64,000 nucleotides of DNA, from contig VCCP01000007.1 in NCBI GenBank assembly GCA_005765155.1, forward strand, positions 637,501-701,500, read 5' to 3'. A program made the translations under genes and the position numbers. Below the pieces are notes generated by a model, which searched no databases, was not told the DNA's origin, and was given only the letters and a program-made list of their open reading frames with translations. Source of the stretch: Zelopaecilomyces penicillatus (Eukaryota > Ascomycota > Sordariomycetes > Hypocreales > Pseudodiploosporaceae). Shown here in pieces: positions 25,557 to 38,954 of this stretch. The first letter of the stretch is position 1. Every line of letters begins with the position of its first letter.

Positions 25557-28484
25557 TATTATTTATTATAATATATAATATAATATAAATAAAAGTATTA
25601 TTAATTTAATTCTTATTTTAATATATAATATTATTTAAATTTAAATTTCAAACTTTAAAAGGTTTTTTAAAGGAATTCTTTAAAATATTATATAATTTCT
25701 TGTAATTTCTTTATAAATTCTTTTTTTAAATATAATTTATATATAATTTATATATATATAGATATATATATATATTTATTATATAAAGAAAATTCATAAA
25801 TTAAATATTAATATAAATAAAGTTTAAAATAATATTATATAAGCTAGATTATATTATAAATCTATAAATTAAAGTATTATTAAATAAATAATAAATATTA
25901 TTTATTTACTTTTAATAATATTAATAATAATAAAAGTTTAATAATTTTATTTAAGCTTTTAAAATAGATTTAAAATATTTAACAAAGAATAAATTTTAAA
26001 TTATTTTAATCTTTAAAATTAAACAAAATAAAAATAAATCTTTTTAATTAAATAAATTATAAATCTATATTAAAATAAAAAACACTATTAATTAAAAATT
26101 ATTTTTTTAATAAAATAAAATTTTCTTAAATAATTATATTAATAAAATAATTAAGATTTATAATATATTTAAAAAAGCTTATTAATATAATTATTAATTC
26201 TTATTAAAATTCTATTTATATTTATTTAATTTAAAAGCTTATTTTATAAATATAATTAAAAAAAATAATTAATAATATATTATTTTATTAAATTTAAATT
26301 AAAATTATAAAGATATATTTATTTTTATAAAAAAGCTTTTTTTAAAAATTAAAATAAAATAATATAAAAAGTAAAAGGATTTTAATATTATTTAAGAATT
26401 TAAAAAATAAAAGAAATCTTAATATATAAAAGAAAAGATAATAGAAATAAAGCTTTAAATAATAAATTAAAAAAGAATTTATTTTAAAATATAAAATAAA
26501 TAAAGCTATAATAAAGATTAATTAACTTAAATTAATATATAAATAATATATAAATAATAATAATTTTATATTAAAAAGGCTTTTATTAAAAATAATAAGA
26601 TTATAAAAATAAATAAAAAGAATTAAATAAATTATTTTATTATTATAATTTATTATATATATAATAAAAAGGATTATTTTATATTAAATTATTTTAATTA
26701 ATTATTAATATTATTAAAATAAAAAATAAAATTTAAATAAAAAAAAAGAATTAATTAAAATAAACCTTTTAATATTAAATAAAAAGATTATAATTAAAAT
26801 AATTATTTATTTTTATATATTAATAATAATAAAAAATTAAATCTTAATTAAAATATATATAAAATTAAATATATATATTAAATTTAATCTTATTAATAAG
26901 ATATTTATAAATATAAATAAATTATAATATATATTAATAAAGGATTTCTTAAAGCTTTAAATAATAAATAAATAAGAATTTTTAATATAAAATATATAAA
27001 AGATTTTATTTATTATTATAAATTTAAAGAAAAATAAATAAGGTTTTATTTATATATACTTTAATATTAATTAAGATAAAAAAATAAAGATTAATTTAAT
27101 ATTATTAAAATTAATTTATTTTTAAAATCTTTAAATCTATTTAAATATTTATAAATTTAATAATTAAAATAAAAATAAAAAAGATTAAAACTTTAAAATC
27201 TTATAAATTTATATAAGCTTATTAAAATAAAATAATCTTTAAAATTATATATCTCTTTAAGATTATTATTATTAATAAATAAAAATTAAATAAAAAAATT
27301 AAAAGATTATTTTAATAATTATAAAATTATTTAAATATATTTTAAATAAATTAAATAAATATAAAATTATTTTAAAAAGCTATATATTATATAATTTATT
27401 TATTGTTAAATATTATCTTTTTTTATAATTTTAATATTATAAAAAAATTAAAAAAGCTTTATATTTATTTTAATAAAAATATAAAAAAAGTTAAGTTTAT
27501 TTTTTTAAAAGCTTTATAAAAGTATTGATTCTTTTAATTTAAAAAAAAACTTTGTATTTATATATAAATTATTATAGATTTAATAAGATTATAAAAAAAA
27601 ATTTTATTTATTATCTTTTATTTTTAAGATTTTAAATTAAATTATAAATATAGAGTTCTTTATAAAATTAATATAAAGGATATATATTATTATATTTAAA
27701 TTTAAAAAAATTTTTAAATATAATATTCTAAATCTATTATAATTATTATAAATATTTAATAATACTTTATAAATTAATTAATATATTAATAATTTAAATA
27801 TAATATTTATTAGGTTTTAAAAGGCTTATTAAAATAATATATATTAAATATTTAAATAATATTTTAATAATTTTAAAGTAATAAATAATATATAATAAAT
27901 TAAATAAATTAAAAGGAATTATAAATTATTAAGCCTTTTATAAATCTAAATATATATTATTTTTATTAAAATTTATTTTATTTAAAAAAAAGGATTTAAA
28001 TACATAATTAATATATTATAATTATTAAAAATTAATTATAATAAAAAATCCATTAAAAATATAAATCTTTTTAAATCTTTATAATTTCTATAAAAGATTT
28101 ATTTATAAATATTTTAAATTTATAATATTATTTAATATATTTTTAAAAGATAATATAAATATTAAAAGCTAGAAATTATATAATTAATTATAATTAAATA
28201 TTTAATATTTAAATAATTAAAAAAAGCCTTTTAAAAAGCTTTATTATTTAAAATATTTTAATTTATAATAATAAAAATAATATTATAATAAAATAATAAA
28301 TATAAATAATACTTTATTATTTTATTATAAAAAAACTTAATAAAATAGAAATAAATTATAAAATACTTAATTAAGAAATATTTAATATTATTTCTTTATT
28401 TAAATATTAATAAAGATATATTAATAAAATAATAAAATAAATAAAGATTTTATTTATTTATTATTTATTATTTATATATTATAG

Positions 28485-29290
28485 CTTAAATCTTTTAAAA
28501 AGCTTAGTATTTATATAATTTTAAAATATATAATCTCTTTTAATTTAAGAAATAAAGAAAAAAAACTTTTAAAAGAATAAAAACTCTTATTCTTATTTTT
28601 ATTTAATATCTTTATTAATATTATAGCTATTCTTTTATAGCTATTTTATTTTTCTTTTAACTCTTATATATCTTAATTAATTATAATAATAAATAGCTTA
28701 ATATTAAGCCTAATATAATAATTTTCTTTTTTTATAATTCTTTTATTTTAAAATAACCCTTTAATATTCTTATAATTATTAAATAATATTATTTTAATTA
28801 ATAATTATTTTAAATAAATAAATAGATTTAAGGGATATATATTCTTTATATTATTATATTATTATAAATATATAATATTATTATAATTTATATATTAATT
28901 CTTAAAAAGGCCTTTTTAATAATTATTTAAAAAGATTTATATTTATTAATTAAGAATATCTTTATTAATAATTAAAAAAGCTATTATTATAATATTATAA
29001 ATATGTTATATTAATATTTTAAAACCAGTTTAAATATTTAATAATTATTTTAAAATAAACTTTTTTTTATAGTTTTATAGTTTTATATTCTTATAATTAA
29101 TACCTTAATATTATTTAAAAGAGTATTATAATATTATTTTAATAATAATTTAAGTTTTATATTATTATAAAAGATATCTTTTTAAATAATTAAATTAAAA
29201 GAAAAGGTTTTTATTATAATAGGATTTAAACCTATTTCTTAATAAAATTAATGTAATTAAATAGCAAATTAATTTATTATATAATCTAAG
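28485..29290 (-). mobile_element. Repeat E inserted in copy D
   Basis: Reverse complement of the repeat units at 1.5-3.3 kb, about 800 bp. It lies inside family 2 sequence that is continuous in copies A and B at this point, so it is an insertion. No domain is recognisable; ends and target duplication could not be fixed by eye. Confidence 0.65.
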
Positions 29291-32200
29291 GATTTTAATT
29301 AATTATTAAAATCCTTAATTCTTTTTAAACTAGATTAAGCTATAAATATATATATAATATTAATATTATATTATTTTATTTTAAAAATTAATTAAATAAA
29401 TCTAATCCTATAAATATATTATTAAAAAAACTAGATTATAAGAGTAAAGTCTTATTAATTAATAATCTATTTCTTATATTATAAAATAGATTAAATAAAT
29501 TAAATAAACTAAATAAATCAAATAAATTAAATAAATTATTAATAAAGAATAATATATATTTATATATATATAGCTAAAATAGCTCTTTATATAAAGATTA
29601 TATTTAATAAATAAGCCTTAATTCTTTTAATAATATTTATTAAAGATATATAAGATAATAATAAAAAGATATTAAAATAAAAAGTTATATTAATTAAATA
29701 AAAATATAAAAGAAAGAATATTATATAATTAATAAATATATAAGGCTTAATTAAATATTAAAACTATATTTATATATATAAAGAAATATTATTAAGATAT
29801 AAATTATAATAATTCTTATATAAGATATTTTAATATAAATTAAACTCTTAAACTTTTATAATATAAATTCTATTAATAATTTATAGATTAAAAGATTAAG
29901 AAATATATTATTAATTATAATATTTATTAAAAGATAGTATTATATTATTATTATTTATATATATATCTTAATTTCTTATTATAATTAAATTAATCTTAAA
30001 AGAAAATATCTATAAATTTTATTATAAGATTTTTATTTATTATATTTAATAAAAAAGATATAAATATAATTCTAATAATTATAAATTAATATATAAAATA
30101 TTATTTATTTCTTTTAATAAATATAATTATTATTATAATAAATCTTATAGAATTATTTTATTAAGAAATAAAATTAAAGTTTAATATATTAAAAGGTATT
30201 ATATTAAATAAAGGCTTTAATTTTATAAATAAATTCTAATTAAAACTTTCTTATATATCTTAGATAAAAAAAAAGTATTTAATAATATATTATCTTTAAA
30301 TTAATAAATAAATAAAATAAATAAATTAAATACTAAAATACTATTTATACTATTTTTAATAAAAGAATAAATAATATAAATAAAGCTTTTTTAAATAATA
30401 TAATTTATTTATAATTTAATAATCTTAATAATAATTAGCTTTTCTTTTAATAAAGTATTATTTAATTATAAATTAAGCTTTTTAAGTATTAAGAATAATA
30501 TTATAAATAAAGAAATATTAATAATATAAAGCTAATTAAAGAAATTAATAAAAATATAAGAAATATTAATAGAATATTAATAATAAATAATTAAAGATTA
30601 AATAGGAAATTATAATAAATTATATATATCTTTAATACTTTAAATCAAGGATATAATTATATTAAATATAAAAAATCTATATTTAAAAATAAAAAAAAAA
30701 TTAATATTAAGATTTATTAATTTATTTTAAATTTTATAAAAGATTAAAATATATATATATTAAAGCTATAAATATAATAAATAAAGAATATTAATAATAA
30801 ATTATTAATACTAGAATTAAAAAATAAAAATAAATAAAAGATAAAAAACTTTAAGGATTAATTAAAAATTAAATAAGAATTATATTATTTAATTATATAG
30901 CTAAATTAATCTTTTAAATATAATTGATAGATTTTAATTAATAAGATAAATACTTTAAAACTATAAAAATATTTAAAAAGAATTAGATAAAAAGAAATTA
31001 TAAACTAGATAAAGATAGAATAAAATAAAAATACTATAAAATTATGATTATAAATAAAAAGAATTTAAAAATTATATATTAAAGAATAATATTTAATATA
31101 TATATATTTATTTATTATAAATAAATAATAAAAAGATAAAAAAAAATTAAAAATAATATAATAAATGTCCTTTTATTATAAAATAAAACTAGAAATTAAT
31201 AGCTAAATAAAAACTTAATAATAATTTAATTATATTTATTTAAATTTAAAAGATTATATAATTTTAAGCTTATTATTAAGCTTAAAAGAGTATAAAGGGT
31301 TTTTATTAATTAATTAAAAAAGAATATTATAAATAATATATTTAATATATTATTAAGATATAAAGCTAGTATTTATTTAAATAAAGTTAAGGCTTCATAT
31401 TATTATTATTTAATTAAATTAGCTTTATATAAGGTTTTAAAATATATCTATTAAGCTTAAATAATCTATTATTAATTTAATATTAAAATATAAACAAAAT
31501 ATTTATAGATTTATTTAAATCTTTTATTATTATTAAAAATAAAGCTATTAGATGATTAATTATATTTAATAAGCCTTTTTCTTTTTTATTATAGATTTTA
31601 TTAATTATAATATAGATTTTAATAAAATTAATAATCTTAAAAGATTAATAATATATAATCTTAGCTAATTTAAAAGCTAGGTAAATCTTTAATAATATAT
31701 TAATAATTTATTAAATTAAAGTATTAATAAAGATATAAAAGGCCTTATTATTAAAGCCTTTCTTTTTATTATCTTATATAAAATATAATATTAATATTAT
31801 AATTAAAAAATTAAATATATTATTTAATTTATAGATATTATTTAATATAAGAATTATAGATTTAAATAATATTAAATTATTAATAAAGTCTTTTTAAATA
31901 CTATTATTTTATATATTATTAATATATTTTATTTTTATTATTATATTATTAATAATATATTAATTTAATATTAATAAATAAATATTAATTTATTATTAAT
32001 TTATTAGATTTACTAGCTTTCTTTATTATTTTAATATCAATTATTATAGCTATTCTTATATATTATATATATATTACATAATAATTAACTTAATATAATT
32101 TAATTTATTATAATTATATAGATTTAAATAATAAATCTTTTAAATAATATAATAATATAATAAAAGAATAATAATATAATAATAAAATAAAATAAAAAAT

Positions 32201-32324
32201 AAAAAAGATATAATAAAAGATATAATTATAAATAAATAAAAAGAATATAATAAAACTAAACTTTAAAAAAATAAAAATTCTAAAATAATAAAATAATAAT
32301 AATAAAAAAAATATATTATAAGAT

Positions 32325-32395
32325 AATAAATATATAATTAAGATAATAAATATATAATAAAGATAATAAATATATAATTAAGATATTAAGATATT
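32325..32395. repeat. 22-bp tandem repeat near the copy D 3' LTR
   Basis: The unit agataataaatatataattaa occurs three times. Copies A, B and C have a single unit here, so it is a local expansion. Confidence 0.7.
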
Positions 32396-32417
32396 ATTCT
32401 TAAAAAAAAGATAATAA

Positions 32418-32604
32418 TATTAAGATTAAATATTTAGGTATTTAATTATAATATAGAATCTAAAAGATTATTAATTATTAAGGTATTAATAGCTCTTTTA
32501 TATTTAAAGAGTATAAAAATAAAGATTTAATTTAAATATAAGTTTTATTATTAATTAATTAATTAAAATTATTTAATCCTATTTAATTATATAAAGAATT
32601 CTTT
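32418..32604 (+). repeat. Family 2 LTR (3' LTR of copy D)
   Basis: Partner of 24,548-24,730, ending ataaagaattcttt. Confidence 0.8.
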
Positions 32605-35340
32605 TTATATTTTATTAATAATTATAATATTAATAAACTAATTATAAAAAATAAGTTTAAAAATCTATTTAATATAATATAATTTCTTTTTTTAAAATAT
32701 AAATAAAGTATAAATTAGTTTATTAAAGAGTTATTATAATATAAAATATAATAGTTTTATAAAAATTAAATAAATAATATTTAATAAAAAAGTATTTTAT
32801 TTTATATTAAAGGATTTAATAATAATTAATTATTAATATATTATAAATATCTTAAATATATTATTAATAATAAATTAAATTATAATAATAAATAATATAA
32901 ATAAAGTAATATAATAATAATATTAATATAAATATAAATTGAAATATTTAAATAATTATAAGAAATATAAGTATTATATTATATTATAAAAGAATATTAA
33001 TATAATAATAAGCTATATAAAAATTATAAATATTAAATTTAATTTCTTTTATAAATTATTTATAATCTTAAATCTACTTTTAAATATTTTAAAAGAAAAG
33101 ATTAAATTATATTTAATAAATAATAATAATATTAAAAATGTAAAAAAAGAATTAATTATAAAATTAATTAAATAAAATAAAATTAAAATTAAATAAGAAG
33201 TTTATATATATATTATAAATATTATTAAAATTATAATAATTATAAGATTAATTAAAATCTATAATATATAATATAATTAAAAAATAATTTTAATAAATAA
33301 TAAAAATAATATATAAATTAATCTTATAAAATATTAATAAAATAAAATATTAATATTATAATTATATTTATTTAAAATTAAATATAAGAAATATTTTAAT
33401 ATTATAATATATAAGCCTTATAAATAATATTATATGAATAAAATAAAAATAAAAATATATTTTAAATATTTTATTTTTATTATTTAATAATAGATTAATT
33501 ATATATAAAAAAAGATTTATAGATTTAAAATGATTAATTAAAAGTATAATATTAATTATTTATTTTATTTTATTATAAAATAATATTATTTTATTTTTTT
33601 AAAAAAATATATATATATTAATATTAAATATATTAATATTCTTTTATTAATTATTAATATATAATAAATATAATAATAAAATAATTATAATTAATTTATA
33701 AGAATTAAAAATATTTTATATATTATTAATAAAATTTTAAAATAATTTAATCTTTATATAATAATTTATAAATTAAAGATTATATTTTTACAAAGATTAT
33801 ATTAAAATATATATTAATAATATAATTATATTTAATAATATATTTAAGAAATATTTTAAATATTTATATTTTATTTTATAATTATTTAAAGATCTTTAAT
33901 TAATAATCTATTATTTTATAATTATTTAAAAAGCTTTAATTAATAATATTATTATTAAAATCCTTTTATATTAATTTATTAATTAAATTATTTAAATTCT
34001 ATATTAATATATTTAAAATAAATATATAAAAAGAAAAATATATTAAAAAGAATAAAGATTTTAATAATATTAATTAATTAAGAAATTTAATTAAAAATAA
34101 TTTATTTTTAAAATAATTTATTTTTAAATTTTAAATAAAAATAAAAGTATTAAAGATTAAAAAAGTATTATTAATTTAGATTTTATTGTTTTTATTAATT
34201 TTAAGCTTTTTTATAATCTTTTTTCAAAAAAAAAAAATTAAAATTAATATCTTTTTTATAATTATAATAGTTTTAGTGTTATTATTATATCTTAATAATA
34301 ATAATATTAATAATTTTAAAGATATCTAGCTTTTAAGCTTAATCCATTTTTTTTTAAATTTTATATCTTTTTCTTTTTTAATAAGATTAATATTAATAGC
34401 TTATATTAATTCTTTTTTTTATCAAATAAAGAATTTTATTATAATTCTTCTTTTAAATATACAGTTTATTTAAGTTTATTTATAATTATAAGGTATAATA
34501 ATAATATCTTATTTTTTTAAGTTTTTAGATTATTTTTTAATAATCTTATTTTATTAAGGTATAAATATTTCTTTAGTTTTATTATATTTTTAAGATATTA
34601 TATTATTTATAATACTTTATAATTATATTATTAATGTATTTATCTTTAGATTAATATTCAAATATTTTTATTAATTATAAAAGATTAACTTAATTAATTC
34701 TTTAATCTTAATTTTTTTTTATACTTATTCTTTTATTATATTAGTTTAGGGATAGAATCTTATTATAATCTTAATTTTTATTATTTATAAGAAATAATTA
34801 GATCTTATTATATCTATATTAATACTCTAATATTTATATAATAGATTTAAGCTATATTAGGCTAGGTTTAGGGTATTAATCTATTAGTTATTCCTAGTTT
34901 ATATAATTATATTATAAGGGATAATTAAGGAGATATATTATTATTATATTTTAATAATAAATATAAATATTTATATATTAATAAAATATAAAATTCATTT
35001 AAATTCATTTAAATTCTTTTATATTATTTTAATTAAAAATATTATAAAAAAAATAATAGAATTATAAATATTTATTATATATATAATTAAATTTCTATAT
35101 ATTTTATAAATCTATTAATAAAAAAAGTTAAAATAAATTTAATTAAAATTAAATAAATATATTATATAAAATATTTTATTATATAAATTATTTAAAAAGT
35201 TATTTATAAATATATATAATAAAAAATTATTTTAATTATTTTAATTTTATATATAATTAAGCTTTTTTAAATATAAAACTTATATTTCATTTAATTATTT
35301 ATATTTATTTAAATTAATCTATTATAAAGCTATTTTTATA
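32605..35340. other. AT-rich block, unassigned
   Basis: RIP-type AT-rich sequence. The part from about 34,740 to 34,930 keeps somewhat more G and C, and a short stretch near 34,869-34,895 resembles 48,228-48,260, so this is probably another old repeat. No frame or domain is readable. Confidence 0.6.
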
Positions 35341-35351
35341 TAATTAATTTT

Positions 35352-35588
35352 TCAATTTCTTTTTTCTTTATATAAAGTAAGCCATTGAATATATCTCTTA
35401 TACTTTTTTAATCTTATAATAAAGTTTATATACTTATATATTATATCACCCGCTTTCTGTATTACACTAGCCTTATCTTTATCATTTAATAATATTCTGA
35501 TATTTGCCAAATCCTTCGGTAACAACACTGTAAAAACGCTGTTGAAAATAGCTCTCAACTTAACTGCGATAGCTAAGAGCCCGTAGGT
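35352..35588 (-). pseudogene. Possible gene remnant at an island edge
   Basis: A minus-strand open frame of about 78 codons without an ATG. It runs from balanced sequence (LRAIFNSVFTVLLPKDLANI) into the AT-rich block, where it becomes Lys/Ile/Tyr-rich. This looks like the leftover end of a gene cut off by repeat insertion or decayed at the boundary. I do not recognise the family, and it may be a chance frame. Confidence 0.2.
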
Positions 35589-35713
35589 TCAAGTAATAAA
35601 GAAGGTTGAGAAAATAAAAATAATCTTTCTGGCGGGCAGTGCAATTCGATCAAGATCAATCTTCCTCAACAACAATCACTAAGGACTTCTTAATGGAGCA
35701 CCGTGGTAGAGCT

Positions 35714-35824
35714 TCACATAATGGTGCACCCGAGGTTCCCATGGAACTTCTTCTCTTGTAGATGCTTTGCCATGCTGCCTCGAGCTGATTGATCCCACTG
35801 GTCACAGGGATGGTGGTTGTCCAT
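35714..35824 (-). CDS. Candidate a-factor-like lipopeptide pheromone precursor (36 aa, CaaX)
   Basis: A 36-codon minus-strand frame starting MDNHHPCDQW and ending NLGCTIM-stop. The last four residues, CTIM, form a CaaX box (Cys farnesylated, three residues removed, C-terminus methylated). Known Pezizomycotina a-factor-like pheromone precursors are very short proteins ending in such a box. KK at 25-26 could mark the N-terminal side of a mature peptide. The ATG has G at -3 and +4. A TATA-like site lies about 185 bp upstream, and five ACAAT cores, the type bound by HMG-box mating-type regulators, lie 215-335 bp upstream. No other gene explains this isolated island. Against it: the frame is short, the same frame stays open upstream without an ATG, and CaaX endings occur by chance. 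Assignment is inference. Confidence 0.42.
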   Translation of the reverse strand: MDNHHPCDQWDQSARGSMAKHLQEKKFHGNLGCTIM

Positions 35825-36005
35825 GGCCACTGTGAAGGGAAAGGTTTCGAACGGCTTGATGACAGGTTTAATCGCGTGTAAATGGTGAGTTGTCTGTAGT
35901 TGATTAAAAGGTTTTAGTTCATAAAAGAGCGATTGAAGGGCAAAGAGACAACGTTGTAGTAGATTGCCGTGCGTAATGGATAGCAGACCGTGGCTCAGGG
36001 TGTTC

Positions 36006-36012
36006 TTATATG
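36006..36012 (-). promoter_or_regulatory. TATA-like element upstream of the CaaX frame
   Basis: The minus strand reads GCATATAAGAAC here, about 185 bp before the candidate start codon. A start site 30-60 bp downstream would give a 5' untranslated region of about 125-155 nt, containing the pyrimidine-rich CTCTTTGCCCTTC. Confidence 0.35.
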
Positions 36013-36038
36013 CATAACTATGGACTTCAATCTAAATC

Positions 36039-36160
36039 ACAATGCTTGTTGCAACTGCCCTTGGTAAGCAGAGCAATTCTCAGGCCCTCAAAGCTTAGTA
36101 TTGTTCAGGTGCATTGTATTATTGATTAGGAACAATGTAGGAATGGCGGCTTACCATTGT
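36039..36160 (-). promoter_or_regulatory. Cluster of five ACAAT (HMG-box type) motifs
   Basis: ACAAT on either strand occurs at 36,039-36,043, 36,100-36,104, 36,113-36,117, 36,132-36,136 and 36,156-36,160. By simple base expectation about 0.2-0.4 would occur in 122 bp. Four of the five extend to ACAATG. HMG-box proteins such as the MAT1-2-1 product bind this kind of core, so the cluster fits mating-type-specific control of the downstream frame. Binding is inferred. Confidence 0.4.
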
Positions 36161-36284
36161 GCTAAGACAGCAAACCGGCACTTGGGCTGTTTGTGGCCCC
36201 CACTGTATTTGTTTGTTAACCCTGGTGGTGCAAAAGACGGATCCACCTAGTACAGCCAGCCGGATATAAGTCAGGACCCTGGGC

Positions 36285-36345
36285 GGCGGACCCCCCTACC
36301 TGCGGACCCCTAAGGGTTTAACCGGGGTTAAACCAGTGGACCGCC
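36285..36345. repeat. GC-rich palindrome and direct repeat at an island edge
   Basis: GCGGACCCC occurs twice 16 bp apart (36,286 and 36,302). GGTTTAACC (36,315-36,323) and GGTTAAACC (36,326-36,334) form a perfect 9-bp inverted repeat. The outer arms GGCGGACC (36,285-36,292) and GGACCGCC (36,338-36,345) pair with one mismatch. It could be a transposon end or a cruciform-forming site; no partner end was found. Confidence 0.5.
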
Positions 36346-36420
36346 TTACACTTCAACCCTTGAATTATTATCACGGCGTGACTCACCCCACCCTTTTTAG
36401 AATATACCTTATTAATAGCT

Positions 36421-37730
36421 GTATTAACTGGTAGGCCTGATCTTTAATATATACTATATCACTTTATATAATCTAAAAAAAAACAGGATAAAAAAATCAA
36501 AAATTTATAAATAATTTATAAATAACTTTTTATTTAAATAAGTATTTTTAATTTATAATAAAAGTAAAAAGTTTAATTAATTTATATATTCTTTATTTAA
36601 ATTTTATTTAATTTTATTTTAAAAAGATATTTTATTAATAATTTTATAAAAGATTAATATTAATAAATAATTATTACTATTAGAATTATTAAAATTATTT
36701 AATTAAATAAGCCTTATTTTTAATAAAATATATTAAATTATTATTTTAATTATTTAAAATTAATTTATTTTTATTTAATTTATATTTTATATTTTAATAT
36801 ATTCTTTTAAATATTTTATATATATTTAAAAAATAGTATTTTATATATTATTATAAAATTAATATATAAAATTAAATTTTTTTATAAAATTAATATTTAT
36901 TTAATAAAAATAATATATATTATATATATTTAATAATATTCTATTTAATATAATAATTATAATATTATTTATAAAGAATAATATTTATTTATATATTTAT
37001 TTATAATAATAATATTTATTTATATATTTATTTATAATAATAATATAAATCTTTATTTAAAAAACTTTTTTTTAAAACTTTTTATAATAATTTATTATTT
37101 TTATATATTATTTATTTTATAATATAGTTTATTTTATAATATAGTTTATTTATATTTTATAATTTAAAAGTATATTATAATTTAAATATATAAAATAAAA
37201 TTCTTTTTAAGATTAAAATTAAAAAAATATAGATACTTTTTAAGAATACTTATATATTATATTTAAAGTATTTTTTTGAAAAATCTTAATTGATATTTTA
37301 AAATATTCTTATAATTTTATAATAGTTTTATTTATATTTAAAAATTTAAAAATTTTATACTTTATATAATTTAATATTATATTTAAATAATAATAATTTT
37401 TATATAAAAGAAATTTAAAATAATAAATAATAAATAATAATAAATATATTATAAATAAAAAATATATTTTTATTAAAAATATATTAAATAATAGTTTTTA
37501 TGTTTATTTTTTTATAATATGTTTTAAATTCTTTATATAAATTTTTAAATATTTTTATTTCTATTAATTAAATTTTTAATAATTTAATATTATATAATAT
37601 ATAATAAAAAGTCTTAAATTTATTTATAAATTTAATTTAATAGTTTTATTAATAAATTAAAAAAAAATATATTAAATAATTAAATTAAATTAAATAAATA
37701 AAAGAAAATAATAATAATTATAATAAACTA
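36421..37730. other. AT-rich block without a gene
   Basis: Nearly pure A and T, with short tandem duplications near 36,990-37,040 and 37,115-37,150. No element or frame is recognised. Confidence 0.6.
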
Positions 37731-38705
37731 GCTTTAAAAGAGCTTAAATAATAGCTAATACTTTTATTATAAATATAATATGTATTATTTATTATAAAAA
37801 TAAATAAAAGAATATATATTAATAATATTATTAATATTATTAATATAGTTATTTATAAAGCCTTTTTAGATTTTCTTTTTTAAGTTATAGCTTAAGCTTT
37901 AATTTAAGCTTATAGTATAATCTCTTTTTTTTATTTTATATTATACGTTTTATAGCCTTATTTATTTTATTTATTTAAGCTTAATTAATTATTATATTAA
38001 AGCGTTTTATATTAAGCTAGAATCAAATATATTTTATTAAAAATAGTAAAATATATTAAAAAGTATTTAAATTAATAAAAAAAGAAATTAAAAATATATA
38101 TAAGAAAGATTTCTATTAATACCTTGAAAAGCCTTTTAAGATATAAGAGAAAGATTATTAAAAAATTATATTAATTAAAAATATTTTATATTTATATAAA
38201 GCTTATATTATTTAAAAGGTTTATAGCTATATTAAAGCTATTCTATATTAAATCTAGGTTTATTAAAACTATATTAATAAATTAAATATATTTTTATTTT
38301 TAAAAAGAAATAACTTTATAAAAAAGAAAGATAATAAATTTTAAATAATAGCTTTAATTAAGATATGTATATAAATATAACCCTTTTCTTTTAATAGTAT
38401 TTTTAATAGTAATTTTATTATTTATAGATTATAAGCTTTTATATTATAAAGTATATTAAACTTAGATAATAAACTATAATCTTTTATATAAGTATTATTA
38501 AATATAATAGATTAGCCTTAAAAAGGCTTAAATTATAACTAGTATATTTACTATTAATATAATATATATTATTTATTATATAAGTAAATAAAAGAATATA
38601 TATTAATAATACTATTAATATTATTAATAGAATTATTTATAAAGCCTTTCTAAATTATTCTTTTCTAAGCTATAATTTAAGCTTTAATCTAAGCTTATAA
38701 TAATA
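37731..38705. mobile_element. Small element with about 190-bp terminal direct repeats (TRIM-like)
   Basis: The stretch at 37,731-37,920 recurs at about 38,513-38,702. Shared landmarks are aataaaagaatatatattaataat and a series of aagctt-type words at the end. Two direct repeats separated by about 590 bp without coding capacity resemble a terminal-repeat retrotransposon in miniature. A segmental duplication is the alternative. Confidence 0.5.
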
Positions 38706-38742
38706 ATAATATTAATAATAATAATAATAATAATAATAATGA
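38698..38742. repeat. (AAT)n microsatellite
   Basis: A run of taa/aat trinucleotides directly before the balanced gene island. Confidence 0.8.
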
Positions 38743-38954
38743 AATATTAATAAAGAAATTAGCTTATAATCAGTTTTCTAAGTATACCCCTTATTAAGAA
38801 CTCGACCGACTGGTATATGATATCGAGAAATATCAATGATGTGCCATGTTTGAAACCATCCCAGGAATTAAGTCAAGCGTCTAGAACTACATGAATACAC
38901 CAGGCATTTTAGGCGATATTTAGACCCACAGAGCATCCGAAGCCGTCAATTGCA

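Larger units (their letters stand above)
24548..32604 (+). mobile_element. Family 2 Gypsy retrotransposon (copy D), with a repeat E insertion
   Basis: Full-length copy in the opposite orientation to copies A and B, with LTRs at 24,548-24,730 and 32,418-32,604. At about 27,780-27,860 the plus strand gives a reverse transcriptase remnant including YLNNILI. The family-typical stretch at about 28,380-28,450 is separated from its continuation at about 29,290 by repeat E, which inserted after the element. Extremely AT-rich with many stops; dead. Confidence 0.82.

Noticed and set aside
35656..35913. 86-codon minus-strand open frame overlapping the CaaX candidate in another frame
   Set aside because: It has no upstream ATG and no recognisable domain. 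Its only Met leaves about 26 codons.
35825..36030. In-frame upstream extension of the CaaX frame (about 70 open codons)
   Set aside because: No ATG and no good splice junction was found. It covers the TATA-like site, so I treat it as the 5' leader, though an upstream exon is not excluded.
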